Assembly (NCBI GenBank): GCA_030272585.1
Contig: BSYQ01000011.1
Coordinates: 3,658,001 to 3,722,000, forward strand
Source: Bryopsis sp. KO-2023
Taxonomy: Eukaryota > Chlorophyta > Ulvophyceae > Bryopsidales > Bryopsidaceae
Length of the DNA stretch: 64,000 nucleotides
Reading direction: 5' to 3'
Positions 22,806 through 34,767 of the stretch are shown one piece after another. The notes under the pieces are model-generated. The model ran no database searches and was not told the DNA's origin. It worked only from the letters and a program-made list of their open reading frames with translations. A program made the translations under genes and the position numbers. Position 1 is the first letter of the stretch, and every line of letters starts with the position of its first letter.

Positions 22806-25800
22806 TAATATTTTTTCCTCTGCGCAAGACGAAGTGATTCCAGCGCGGACATTCAGGTGCGAGCATGTGCTATCGATGCACTCCACAAGTCACTTCTCGA
22901 TGTGAGCCACAAGAAAAGTATATTGGATTCGCTTCCCAACTTTTTGAGTTTCCTGATGACGCTGGTGGCGGATCCCAACTTCAAGATATCCTTGTCAAGC
23001 ATGCAAATAATTGGAGATCTCGTCCTTAAGGTTGGGAAATATGTCGAGCAGCACATCGGGTATGATCCTATTCCATCCCAGGAATGATTTTTCTTTTCGC
23101 ACACGATTGAACAACTCGTCCACAAAAATCAGTGCACCCTGTTCCCTCCCATTAGAGAACTTGACCAATTTTTTCTTTTGTCGGCAGCTGATAACTAGTG
23201 GGCGGCGTTGTCTAGGGTCGTCATTCCCAAGCTCATTGAAAAACTCGGTGACAACAAGATCATGGTCCGACAGGCTAGTATTCAAGTTCTGAGGAACATG
23301 CTGAAAGTCACCAGCCCCCGCCCTGTTCTCGAAATGCTAGTAGAGGGACTCAAACACAGTAGCTGGAGAATAAGAGAGGAAGTTGTGACTATACACATCA
23401 TGGTGGGTACATATTTTCTCGCTTGGAGGAATTATAATCAAAACATGGCACATCACTCTAGCCTGAACACAGAACACAGAAGGAGTTAAGCAACTTTCTT
23501 TAGGTTTTTCAGGGTATCTTTTTTTGACGAACGTATGAGCGCTATGTACTTGTTGTCTTGAATCACGTCCGCACAGCATGTCGATTTTCCAGGTGATGCT
23601 TACGGCTGACAAGGATCGCATCAATTTCGTAGACATGGCTGCTGTCTTTGTGGAGAGCTTTAATGATCCCAAGGACAGGGTGCGCACGATCGCCCTTGGT
23701 GGTCTTGGTGTTATCGATTCAAAGCTGGGTCGAGCCGACTGTCTCGACTTGATGAATCTCGCTGGTGGTACCCCAGAGATGAGAAAGGCATTGGATGAAC
23801 TCTGTAAGACAGCAAGACTTCCTTTCATCAGCCGAGAAGGATTTGTGGAATATGAGGTGAGGAATAGCCGACTTTTTTTGAACAAATCCAGCTTTGAATA
23901 TGAATTCAGTTTGCATTTTTCTTTTTTTGTGGCACGACGGAAACCAAACATCGCCCCACGTTCAGTTCAAACTGTTGGCGTTTCTGATTAGGCCTTGTCG
24001 TCAGGGAAGGAGTCGTTCGCTGAATCCCCCAGCAGAAGTGGTAGCATGCACTCGAAAGGAAAGATTCCTTGGGAAATACCTGCGCCCAGGGGTCACAGTA
24101 GAAATGGTCCCACTGCTCAGAGTCGGGGGCAAGTGACGGGTGACTTTGGAATTGCCAAACACCTGCTGTCAGCCCCAAAGATTGAAGGCCATAAATCACC
24201 CAACAGATCAAATAAAGGAAACACGATGTGTGAGGATCTGCTCCAGGTTCCTACAACCCAAAAACCAGTGCAAGGTGAGCAAACATCCCAATCTTTCACA
24301 GTGAAAGTGTGTGGTGGTTACGTTTTTCCTGAACGAAGGCATGGTTTTTTATCACAGGCCAATCGAAAATTGCCAAGCAAGGAACAGAAACGGGACTCAA
24401 TCTGGTAGAAAGGTTGAATCGAATGCTACAATTTGAGGACAGTCTCGACGCCCACACAAAATATAACCACCCACGCTCGATTCAAGGGAACGTGAATCAA
24501 TGGATGCCAGGTGATGTTCGGTGCAAGTGACAAAAACGCCAAGAGTTGGTGAATTTGGACATTCAATTGAAAGATTGTCCCTATTCGGTTGGCTGTAGAG
24601 GGAACACCAAGCCCCACATCTCCCAGCGGCAAAGGACAGCGTAGCGCTATCCAACAGCTCGATCGCTTGCTTAAGGCAAGGGAATCGGGAAGTATTGACA
24701 GTTGCTGCTCCCTGGACAGCATACTTGACGAAAGGTATTTCAAAGTGTGCAGAGCATCTTGTACATCTTCTTGGAGTTGCTTCCATTTTGATCGTCAATC
24801 GATCCAAACTATTTGCACTTGACCGAAAATTGAAGGAGGAGCGTCTCAATTAACCTTCAAGGAGAACATTGGCACTATCTTTGCAAGTGGCTTTGTGGTA
24901 TTTTTAGTTCTGTAACTGTTACTATCTCAGCGTGATAGTGTCTGGCTTCCCCAGGGACGAATCGAGCAACAGTAGACTCGCGACATGGAGCCCCAGCAAG
25001 GAAGAGAGGCTGGAAAAGCTAAAGCGGCGTCAACAAGAGTCTCGACGGGTGCATAGCGCCAGCGCCGTTCTGCAAAGACCAAATCTACTGGATAGTGAAA
25101 TTGGAGGCCCAGGGGCTTCGCCCAGCGCAAGGGTATCTCAGACACAGCAACAGTCTCGTGACTCGATTTCGGGAGCACCAACAGTGAATATACTCGCAGG
25201 GGCCAGGTGGTCTCAAAATGGATATACGGACGACTTGGACAGCACCCCAGAACATTCCAACTCCCGCATAACTCATTCAAAAGCCAGGCACAGACGATCC
25301 GGCAGTCCTTTATCACTGGACGTGAACTGGAACGAAGGGAGCTCAATGCATGGACGAGTTTGCCGTCAAGATACTGTTTGCAGCGGGAGTGACAGTTTCG
25401 AACAATCCCCAACTACTCCGTTCGGCAGCCGAGGTGGAAGCAGGACGACTTCATTCTTTATGGATAAAGGAAAAGGGGTGGAGGAATTGTCTTTTGAGGA
25501 GCTCACACCTTGCATTGATCCGGAAGCAACAATGCGGTCCGTTCTGCAACGTCTGTCATGCGCTAACCATGCGAAGCGGAAAGAATTGAACTGGCAGGAC
25601 CAGAATGATGCTTTGAATGATGCTCGACGGCTTATTGGCCATCACCCTGATGTCGTGAGATGTTTTCTTCACGAGTTTGTCCTATCAGCACTTCCCGCGG
25701 TGGATCAGTTGCGGAGCTCGACATCCAAAAATGCTCTCATTCTATTCCAGGAGATGTTTCGATCCCTCGGTAGACTTCTCGATAGAGAATTAGAAGAAAT

Positions 25801-27691
25801 CATTCCCACACTGTTAAAAAAATCTGCCGAGGTCTCAAATGCAGGTAAAAAACCCCAACGAGCCACTGCCTCGCGTCTTCATTATTTGTTGTGCAGGACA
25901 TTGACGAGATCCTTTTCCAAACCCCGCATTTTGAGCTGAGAATACTGTTGATGTCCATCGATCTGTCACGCAGGACGGGATAGTTTTCTTGCATCTGAAG
26001 CCGACAAAGCGTTGAATCTCATGGTGCAGCACGTCTCTGAGCTTAAAGCGATCAGTACGCTGGTATCTTTGGCGAACCACAAATCCCCCCACTTTCGAGC
26101 AAGAGTTGCAGCTAATCTGGATGACTGTCTCGAAACTGTCAGCAGCAGGCTGAGTGCCTCCGGTCACGTTGGGCTCATCGAGAAAGTTTTCAAGGCTGCG
26201 GTTGGATTCCTTGAAGAGGGGTCGTTAGAAACAAGGACTCGGGGGAAAAGAATTATATGGGATATTAAACATTGGCTCAATAGCCGCAGCTCCTTCGGCC
26301 GACTCGTCGAGCAGCTGGGATCTGAAACGAAGAAACGAAAAGTCTCAGAGGTCGTCGAAAGCAGCAATGGGCCACCTCCTCCTCCTGTTAAACCCGTGGC
26401 CCGATCGCAAGTAAGTTGCAATCCAAGTAGCATCCGCTGCTCACGAGTGAAGAATATCGACTTCCTTAAATACAAACGTGACAACAGGCGCTGAGCACTT
26501 TGAACTAAAAGTTGGAATGACTTAGGGCTCCAGACAACTCGCCAGCCAAGGGAGCTTCTCACCTTTGACACCATCCATTACCCCTCCCTCGCGCACATCA
26601 CTCTGCAGCAGCGGCGTGGAGAGCTATGACCAGCGCAGCCCAGGACAATCCTCCACCAGCGAGACTCGCCATCATAGGCTCCTGAGGAAAGGAAGCTCGG
26701 AAAGCTCAGAAACCGGTTCTCACCGATCATCTTGTCGCCCCCCCCCTCGTCCGCCTATTGCACCAAATTGCTCTCGAACGGTGTCACAAGATATCGAAGA
26801 TGTTGAAGCATCAGGAAAGCTCCAGGATGCCTTGAACTTAATATCATCCAAGGATTGGAGAGAGAGGATGGTGTGCTTGAAAACCATTGGCTCGATCACA
26901 TCCCGCCTGACCAACGTCCCTGAAATAATGCTCCTCTCATGCATGGATCAGATCACACATCGCCTCAGTGACGGAAACTCAAAAGTCATTGTTAGTGCGC
27001 TCGAGGTATGCCGCGTTTTGATAGCTTGGATCGCGAAGAATAAAGGCATAATACGTTGGGGCGAGTACTAAGAATGTGCTGATGTCTCGCAGACTTTGAC
27101 GTCCCTTTTTGGCGGTCTGGGAGATCGGCTTGCTTTTTCCCTGAACACACTTGTGCCGGCACTTGCTTCAAACCTTGGCTCCACAAATGAAAAAATCCGG
27201 TTCAGCGCCTCAAACGCAATCGATCAGCTCATGTCTGCGGTTGATCACGTCTTACTTATTCAGGTGCTTTGGGTCGACTCTAATTGAGCTGTTCGTCTGT
27301 CCTGAATTCCTGGCCATACTAACTCGGTTATATTTCTCAAACGATGCAAATGTGTCTGTTTCAGAATTTCAGCCACTGTGTTGGCCACGGAAATTTGAGA
27401 GGGAAGGCGGTCCTACTCGACAAGTTGCAAGACATTGTCGTGAGTGTATACCCTCGGAAGCCGCAACTAGTGATTAAGCATACCCTCCCTGTCGCGTTTG
27501 CAATGCTTAATGAAAGGGGAGCTGATGTTCGGGCTGCCAACATGCAAATGGTCGAGACTTTGGCTGGTCTCATGGGCGAGGGGCTTTTGCAATATGCTGG
27601 GAACCTATCCAAACCTAACAAGGAACGTCTGAAGGAAATTCTTAGGGACAGCGGGGTAGCGTTAGGGTATCGAATGAGTCAGCAGCGATAA
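22637..27691 (+). CDS. TOG-array protein of the TOGARAM/crescerin type
   Basis: Predicted to bind tubulin and regulate axonemal microtubules. Twelve exons: 22637-22714, 22857-23059, 23216-23402, 23593-23856, 23992-24274, 24358-24510, 24599-24734, 24955-25844, 25974-26410, 26526-27005, 27093-27263 and 27365-27691; all phases agree, giving 1202 aa. Three HEAT/TOG-like regions are visible: residues about 1-240 (including VVIPKLIEKLGDNKIMVRQA), about 600-870 (including ALPAVDQLRSSTSKNALILF) and about 965-1202 (including HRLSDGNSKVIVSALE). They are separated by Ser/Pro/Arg-rich linkers, with PPPPPVKPVARS after the second. The N-terminal and paired C-terminal arrangement is that of crescerin/TOGARAM1, although metazoan members have four TOGs; CLASP is the alternative. 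The next gene downstream is another cilium-linked family. Confidence 0.88.
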
Positions 27692-28394
27692 AGTTTGGGA
27701 AAGCGCCAGGCATGTGCGCTTTGTATTTTTTGCCTTCGGAAAATTCTGTTTTGGGAGCTTCTTAGTCAGCTGAATGAGCTTGATGTTTTTTTCGGTTTTG
27801 TTTTTTAAAGTTCTTTTACAACGTACAAATGGATTTTCTGGGCAGGTGTTGAATATCTCGAGTGGGAGCATCGACCATCTCATCTAGGTTCAATTTTTTT
27901 CACTGATTTGGTAGAAAAATCCGGTGGTCCAAATCTGACAGCACTTTTTCTATTCTTTAAAAAGTACTTTCGTCTGGAGGCAATTTCGGCACAATCTCTG
28001 AACTATCTTTGTGTGCCAGTCCTGATACAACAAACATTTTCGGCCAGCTCTTTCAACCCACCAAAACAATTTGAATAATCTCAAGAGGGGTGGCGATTAT
28101 GCATCGCCTCCACAATATAAGAACAAGTTTGCTTGTTTTATTATGCGATACATCCACAAGCGTAAAGAGTTCAATGTCGATGCTCCATTGTAGTTATATG
28201 ATGGATGCTCATTGACCTTCCCAATTCGGTCGAAACTTTTTTTCCTAATTGGGTCCCTAAAAAGCAAAACGATGACGGTTAGTTCTGCATGGAATCCAAT
28301 GACGGGGAAAATCCGACGGTTAGTTTTGGGTAGTATCTGGTCGTTTAATTAATAGCGCTTTTGAGTGACAATATTTGTGCTTGACTTGAGAGCA
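27692..28394. other. spacer between TOG gene and CYB5D1
   Basis: AT-rich 3' flank of the TOG-array gene followed by the presumed promoter of CYB5D1. No exon or RNA gene recognised. Confidence 0.4.
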
Positions 28395-29701
28395 ATGGCA
28401 CCGGTAAGATCCGCGAACAAGGAAGTGCTTCTGTTTGATTGGCTGTCATTTGTGGTCGCAAATCTCATCATTTTCATGAAATGAACTCGGACGAATGGCA
28501 AAACCTTCATAAACTTGCACAAACCCTAGTTCTTTTGCGCCACCTTTCAACAATTTTTGGTTTAAAACCTTAATGGAGTAATTGTCTTGCTACATTGGTT
28601 GCGATAGGGGCAACTGGCCCCTCAGGCGATATGTGATTCTGCTTGTTCTTGTTCTTGTTCATGTTTGATTTTCCTTGTGTTGCTGACACCCATTTTGGGG
28701 CTGCTAGGTGTTAACACAAAAGCGGCGGTTCTACACTCCCTACGAAGTCGCCATCCACAATTCGCCAACAGACTGTTGGGTCTCATTTCTTGACAAAGTT
28801 GTAGACGTCACGGACTTGATTCAGGCAAGAACAAACACCATGCAGTTTTGTTCTTTCTCGACTTTGACGTCTCAGCTTCGATCGAACGTCAACAAGAACT
28901 CCACACCCATAGCATGACGCACAAATGTTACAGGCCAACGAGGGTGCGCTCGCGAAACCTCTGCTGGAGGCGGCCGGCACTGATGTTTCACATTGGTGAG
29001 GCTTGTTTGTGTAGAGCGTTTTTCGTGAGCATACAGGCTGTATGCATTTTCATGTTTGGCTGACCTGGGCGGAACTTTAGGTTCGACGCTGAAACTGGAG
29101 ACGTGAGGACATATATCAATCCCGAGAACAATATCGAAACTCCTTATTGCCCACAGGTAGCTATTGGGCGTGCCCGCACAAAACCCATGTCGATTCCCCA
29201 ATTAAAGACCATTTGCTTCCTGTGAGAACAAGCTAACCAGGCATCCAACTCTGATGTTACAAATCCTCTGTGCTCAAGGGGCGCTTCATACATGTGGGGC
29301 CCTCATACCCTGCATCCGACTGGGACGCCTGCTACACGGTGCCGTGGTGGAAAGATGTGAAGTATAAGGTTGGAAATTTGTCTAAAAAAACTCGGGTCAT
29401 CCGCGTAAAGAACGTACTGACCGGCCAAGAAGATAAAATGGAGGTCCCCAGCGAAGAGACCGTGGAGGAAATCCAAGAGAGGTATCTGGAGCTGAACTGG
29501 CACGCTCGGAGTTACACGATCAAAGGCCTCTCCCAGGACCACGACGGGAAGCTTAAGTTCAAGGAACTGGACCTGAAGAAGACACTCGATCAAAACAATG
29601 TTATTGATGAAGCATCAGTTTTTGAAGATCACAACCTTCCAGCCGACCACTATCTACCCGTCCTCCAAATGTATTGGGCTGACGATCTCACAGTGGCTTG
29701 A
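28395..29701 (+). CDS. CYB5D1: cytochrome b5 domain-containing protein 1
   Basis: A cilium/flagellum-associated protein in the animals and algae where it has been studied. Exons: 28395-28403 (encoding only Met-Ala-Pro), 28708-28824, 28934-28995, 29081-29156 and 29279-29701. The total is 228 aa, the same length as human CYB5D1. The b5-like region runs from RRFYTPYEVAIHN and CWVSFLDKVVDVTDL to GTDVSHWFDAETGDVR. The second heme-ligand His is in SHWF, while the usual HPGG first-ligand motif is absent (ALAKPLLEAAG), as typical for this family. The conserved C-terminal part has GRFIHVGP, PWWKD and the final MYWADDLT. Intron 2 has a GC donor (CAG|gcaag at 28825). The nine-base first exon is inferred from the ATGGCACCG|gtaag context and could be wrong. 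Confidence 0.92.
28825..28933 (+). other. GC-AG intron in CYB5D1
   Basis: The exon ends CAG and the intron begins gcaagaac, the classic GC-donor consensus. The acceptor is atgttacag. Both flanking frames are fixed by family homology (DLIQ then ANEGALAKPL), so the boundary is firm and no nearby GT donor keeps the frame. Confidence 0.85.
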
Positions 29702-30932
29702 GAGTGTGAAGCAGCGGTCACCCACACATCTTCCTACTCTTTTTTTGGGACCGTAAAAAATTAGGTTTCAGGAATTATTTTCCAATCCGGGAGTGGCAAG
29801 CAAAAAGAGGAGATTTGTATCTCTGTGAGGGACCGTTTTACTTTTCGTTTTGATTCTGCGAACATTTTTTGAAACGGGACTGTAATCGCACTTTTGCGCC
29901 CTTCAATGGCGAAAGAAACACTTCAGAAATTTCTGAACAGAACGCGCAACTGAACAAAACTTGCATAGTAAGTTTCAAGTACACACGAAAAAAATCAAGG
30001 CTTATTGTTTATGTTTGAATGATAGTGTCCACATAACTTAGCCGTCGCCAGAGGGGCGTGATACTCGTTAGAGTCAAGACCCCCTCTTTAATTCATCAAC
30101 AGTGGCTCCTTCGCTTGCAAAACGATCAAATCCACTTGACAGACATATGCTGTGGGTAGACCCTTGAACTCACGTTCCAACGCCCATCAGAGAATTAATT
30201 CAATCTTCATGTACTCTGGCAAGAGAGGATCCTCTTGGGCTTTGACTCAGCCGAATTTTACACATTCGACTGAGTGATAATTCACAAAGAGCTCAAACAT
30301 GAAACCAAAGCACACACGATTCTGCAGCAGAGGAACCTCCCCACCACCCTCTTTTGGTCGGACAAAAGAGTGTCCACACAAAGATCTAAAGAATTTGAGA
30401 TTGGAATAAATTGGATCAATTTTGTTGATGAAATCGAAAGGAACAACTTGTTGAATTGAATTGAATTGAACTTCCACGAGGGTGTTTTTGACTCGAATAG
30501 AGTGCAATGCGGCTTCTGTTCATGTTGATTCATTTTCTTTTGATAGGGGCTAGACAGTTGTATGTACCTGGGATTTATATTTGTGAATAAAAACGGACAT
30601 GTGTAATCAGCTTCTGTTCTGTTGTATGTACCTGGGATTTATATTTGTGAATAAAAACGGACATGTGTAATCAGCTTCTGTTCGGATTAAATTTTGTTGG
30701 TCATCGAACCGAATTTTTTTTTCTGACCAAAGTTGAAACTGAGAGCGCAAGCGATAGGAAGGCAATCTTGGAAGGTATGTTCATGTCCTTTGGGAAGAAA
30801 CTTGTCGAAACACCTTAGGGGCCAGTGGATCGAAAATGGGACTTAAACAAAAAAACACACAGAATTTCGAGCGGCAATGGACTCGGAGCGATTGGCGGCG
30901 CCATGTTCGTCACGTTGCTGAACGGGGAATGA
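29702..30932. other. 3' flank of CYB5D1 with a tandem duplication
   Basis: AT-rich, with a 64-bp tandem duplication at 30557-30683 and an imperfect hairpin near 30246-30275. No coding sequence recognised. Confidence 0.45.
30557..30683 (+). repeat. two tandem copies of a 64-bp unit
   Basis: The unit starts GTTGTATGTACCTGGG. Copy 1 is 30557-30620 and copy 2 is 30621-30683, identical until the last base. This is a recent slippage or unequal-exchange event, or a collapsed read artefact. Confidence 0.95.
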
Positions 30933-31208
30933 CCCGAGGATCGCGCGATATATTGTGATATAGAGGATACCGCGGAATCGAGGCAAGCAAATAGACGTGA
31001 CGGAGTTCAAGAAAACATCGAATCCCGCGTTGAGGATTGGAAGAAATACACAACGGAAGAATTGAAGCGATTCCGCAGGAAGAGGAGCATCGAGCATGTC
31101 GTTTGCGCCGTGCGTCAAGGAATTGCCAAGCGTTGGAGATGTTTATGCAAGAGGACATCTGCGTATTTGAGAGTTGAGCTTAAAAAAAGTTCGTTGGAAA
31201 AGGAGTGA
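30933..31208 (+). CDS. uncharacterised basic open frame, possible exon
   Basis: A stop-free run of 92 codons without an initiating ATG, ending at TGA 31206-31208. It reads as a charged, helical protein (VEDWKKYTTEELKRFRRKR, then VVCAVRQGIAKRWRCLCKR). The GC content is higher than in the flanks. The minus strand is also open here, so coding status is unproven. It could be the last exon of an unseen gene. It ends 62 bp before the right arm of the inverted duplication. Confidence 0.3.
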   Translation, partial: PEDRAIYCDIEDTAESRQANRRDGVQENIESRVEDWKKYTTEELKRFRRKRSIEHVVCAVRQGIAKRWRCLCKRTSAYLRVELKKSSLEKE

Positions 31209-31270
31209 ATTCGACTTGAGTGTGCGAAATTTGAAGGTGGAAATTTGAAATTTGTCTGAGAAGCCCATGT

Positions 31271-34025
31271 CACTGGCGTTTCTCCTGTTTGGCCCTTCCC
31301 TGGTAACGCCAATCGAGCGTTATTGGGAGCGTTACGATGGTTTGGGTACGGGGGATGACTGTTTTCTGTTCTGTCTTCCTTCCCCAGAATTCTGCCAAGA
31401 AACGCGGGCGTGAGACGAAGGCAGCACATGCAGGATCGACAAGCGGTATTGGGGGGCGAAGACGCCGCCTACTCGCTTTCTCTAGGATTCACCATACGCC
31501 GCACTCTGTTGGAGCTCCGCAGGGCAGTTTTCCTCACAGGAACCAGCATGTCCGCAGCGAGCAGGGACCGATCGGAAAAAGGCGTCCTCCCTGCGTGGAA
31601 ACAGGCGCTGAGTTGCGTGGAAGACAGGGCGAAGGTCGCGAAGTACGTGATCGCTGCATGCGTCGTGCTGGTGCTGTTCAACTTGGCGAAGGGCGGCATC
31701 GTTTCCACTCTTCGCACGGGACGCAGGGATGCTGGGGTTGTGAAATTCGCGGCCGTTGTGCACAGGCACGGTGAGGTGTGGTTTTCCAACCTTGGACCTC
31801 TCTTGGAGAAACCCACGTCGTGGAAAATCGTATTGCCACTGGGATTCCATTTTGACGTCTTTGTCTGTTGGCCCAAAGTCGTCCCCCCCTGTGAATAACG
31901 CCTCCTGGAAATATAATTGTCTTAAGAAAATGTCTGTATCTCTGAAGTGGGGTTGCAGGGGCAAGAAGCGGCTTGTGGAAGTTTGGTTTTGAGAATGACG
32001 TTGTGGATTGGGATGTTCGATTGGGAGCATTGACACCCAAGGGTATGGAACAGGTGTGACTTTTTTGTGGGAGGTGTTTCTTTGAAAAATATTTTTGCTT
32101 TTTTCCCCTTTTATCTGAGAATTAATTAATTCACCTTTTCTGTTTGGTGCCCTAGGCATTTTCCCTCGGCCAGAAATTGCGCAAAATCTACTGGCCGGAT
32201 TTAACCCAGGGGGCACCCCCCATGACTTCCACTCCGATTTCCATATTCTCGACTCACATTGACAGAACAGTCGACACGGCACACGGTGTGCTGTTAGGCC
32301 TCTTCTCAGACAACGGGGTGGAGCCAAACCTGGAGGTTGGAAATTGTGAATGCAGGCCTGAAAAAGGCCTCAAATCCTCTATGAAATGCGCAGCCGCATG
32401 CATGGGCATCCAAACCGTCCCAAATGGAATCCCCAAAGTGCAATCGTCACAGGTGATACACACCTATAGGAATTGTTTTTTGTTTCTTTGTCAGTTACTC
32501 GAAAGCAGACTTCTCCAGTTTTTTATTATTTTTTCAGAGGCCGTTGCTGCTTCAATTTGAAGAGTGCGAAGGATGGATGGACCAAGTCGCAAGGCTGAAA
32601 AACTCGAGCCAGTTTTTAAACGCTCCGCAAACTCTGTTCAAAAGGGAATTGGACATGATCGAGGATGTAAGTGGCGTTTTTATATCTTTTTCGACAAGGT
32701 TTCTTTGACCACACCACGGTATTTAATAATAACAAGAAATTATAAAACTTGTTTTGAAAAAGTGCGATAAATGTATGGCATAAGATTGTTTTATTTTTTT
32801 TTCCGTGCATGTCACAGGTGGTTGGGGGGAATGAGGTATGTCTGATTTCAGATGTGGATGGTACGACATTGCGAGAAGAAATAGACCCTCCAGAATGCTC
32901 AAAAATTGATCTGAAGGTAAACATAAAACAGATGTTAATATCGGTTGGCCGATTTTTGCTTTGTTATTTAATAAACTTTGATTCTTTCCTTTTATTTTCA
33001 GTGGATGGAGCGTGTCTGGAACAATGCTGTATGTGTGAAAACAGAAGGAATGGAGTACCCCTCTGACAAGCAATACAAAGGCGAATTCGTCCCGAAATTG
33101 ACGGAGGTTGCAACTTGGATTTGGCACCAAGAGTAAGGTTTTACGAAAAACGTTCAATTTTTATCAAAAAGGGATTTGCTGAACTTTAATGTTCGATCAG
33201 ATTCCAGAATCTTACTCACTCCAGAAGCTTTTGTTTTTCAGATACAGCGTGGATAGAGGCCCCCTCGCTGCTGGCATGTTATTGGATGAGATAATGGAAC
33301 GAATGCAAGCTCACCTTCCACAACCATCAACAGAATCAAAAACACAAGGTCTGGATTCGCTGCATGGCTCCGGCTGTCAAAACACGTCCTTTTTTTGACC
33401 CTTGCTCTCCCCAAACACAAATTAGATATTTTCTTCAAGTCGACAAAGAAAAAATAAGACTTTCACAAGATTATATGGCATGCTCCAGTATTAAAATCGC
33501 TCCCTGTGGGAAAACTCAGCATTCGCTCATGTGTTTGGTTAACAACGCAGACTTCATGGTGCTTTATTCCGCCCATGACTCAACGGTGGCAGCGCTCCTG
33601 TCTGTTCTGGGGGTGGTCAATTGGCACTTTCCGGATTTCGTGTCCAGGGTGGTACTGGAATTGAGGGCTCACGAAAGCGGCGACGTTAATTTGTTTTATG
33701 TCAATCTGAACTACGATGGGGTTCCGGTGGAGATACCCGGATGCGGAATGGACTGCTCTTGGAACGATTTCGTCAACACCCTTGGACCTCGGAGGAGGAA
33801 AATAGAAACCTGTGTAAAATCAAAAACTCGGAAATCTGCCTGAAGGGAATATAAAAACTCTATATTAAAAAAAAGGGGGGGGGTTGTAGGTGCCTGGTTA
33901 AGGGTGCATTCTATTTGCAAAGGCAGGGAGGGATGAAGTGTGGTGCTGTCTAAATTCTTTACTGGGTTGCTGCCCAAGCACTTGGAATCTTGATGGTTTC
34001 GGCTCTTTCTGGAGGTCACAAGGAG
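31271..34025. repeat. right arm of the 2.76-kb inverted duplication
   Basis: Near-identical reverse complement of 8407-11165. It contains about 157 bp upstream of the phosphatase start, all eight exons and seven introns, and about 180 bp of 3' flank. Exon lengths are the same in both copies and splice sites are kept in both; indels are confined to introns and flanks. Confidence 0.95.
31428..33843 (+). CDS. membrane-anchored histidine acid phosphatase, right copy
   Basis: Paralogue of the gene at 8589-11008. Exons: 31428-31770, 31959-32053, 32156-32452, 32538-32666, 32818-32916, 33002-33132, 33242-33348 and 33440-33843, giving 534 aa with matching phases. A single anchor helix (AKYVIAACVVLVLF) precedes the catalytic RHGAR, completed across intron 1. 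The LGALTPKGMEQ and DRTVDTAHGVLLGLF segments fit the histidine acid phosphatase fold, and YSAHDSTVAALL supplies the second catalytic His-Asp. All splice sites are intact and the frame is open, so both copies appear functional. The few replacements against the left copy are conservative. Upstream, the in-frame extension RILPRNAG is also shared by the two copies, so an earlier start or a 5' exon is possible. Confidence 0.9.
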
Positions 34026-34767
34026 TTGGCACATTTAAAATTATATCAGTGCTGGAGATCTGATGTCAAAATAACCCTGATCCTGTGTGAAGTTAGCAGT
34101 CAGCAAACTGTGTGTGTTTTTTTTGCTGGAAATAACAATGAGTTGCTTTTCATTCCTTCCAAAATGAAGAGCTATCTGAAAAGTCAACTGTTACATAGCA
34201 TACGAAACCACAAAAATGAACTCTCAGTAACAAATGTATATTCGAATGCCTGCGTTCAGTTTTGGGAGGGACTGTTGAGGTAGTGTTCGAGGCAGGTGGG
34301 GATCTTTCTTGAAGCACCCTGTTCATGACGTCTGCTTTGAGTACTGCCAATAATAAGCACAAGCACAATCGAAAGAGGCCACCCCTCCTGATGTTAGAAC
34401 CAATACAACTCAACTCTCCAAAGTATTGATTTTAGCTAATGGGTGAAATACTTCCATTTCGGCCAGGATAATTTCTATACGCTCTATCTCTGCCTTTCGA
34501 GGCTGTGAGGGCTTAAACCTCCTGGCTGGGTAAAAAGGTTCTAACGTTCCTGGCTGGGTTTGCCTGGCAAACTTAACATACCTTGCAGGCGAGCAGTCAC
34601 TCGACCATTTTTCTGGTTCCAATTCCTTTGTCATGAGACGGGAGGTGACGCCGGCACATCGTATACGACATCTTCAAGATATTGCTGTCGCCTCATTGTA
34701 GGGATCCAAAAATGTGTAACTCCTTACGAGCAGGACACGAGATAGTGTTGTGTTTTTGTGGTGATTA
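33844..34767. other. 3' flank of the right phosphatase copy, no gene seen
   Basis: The first 180 bp belong to the duplicated arm. The rest (34026-34767) holds only short open frames without recognisable content, up to the first MITE-like element. Confidence 0.45.
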
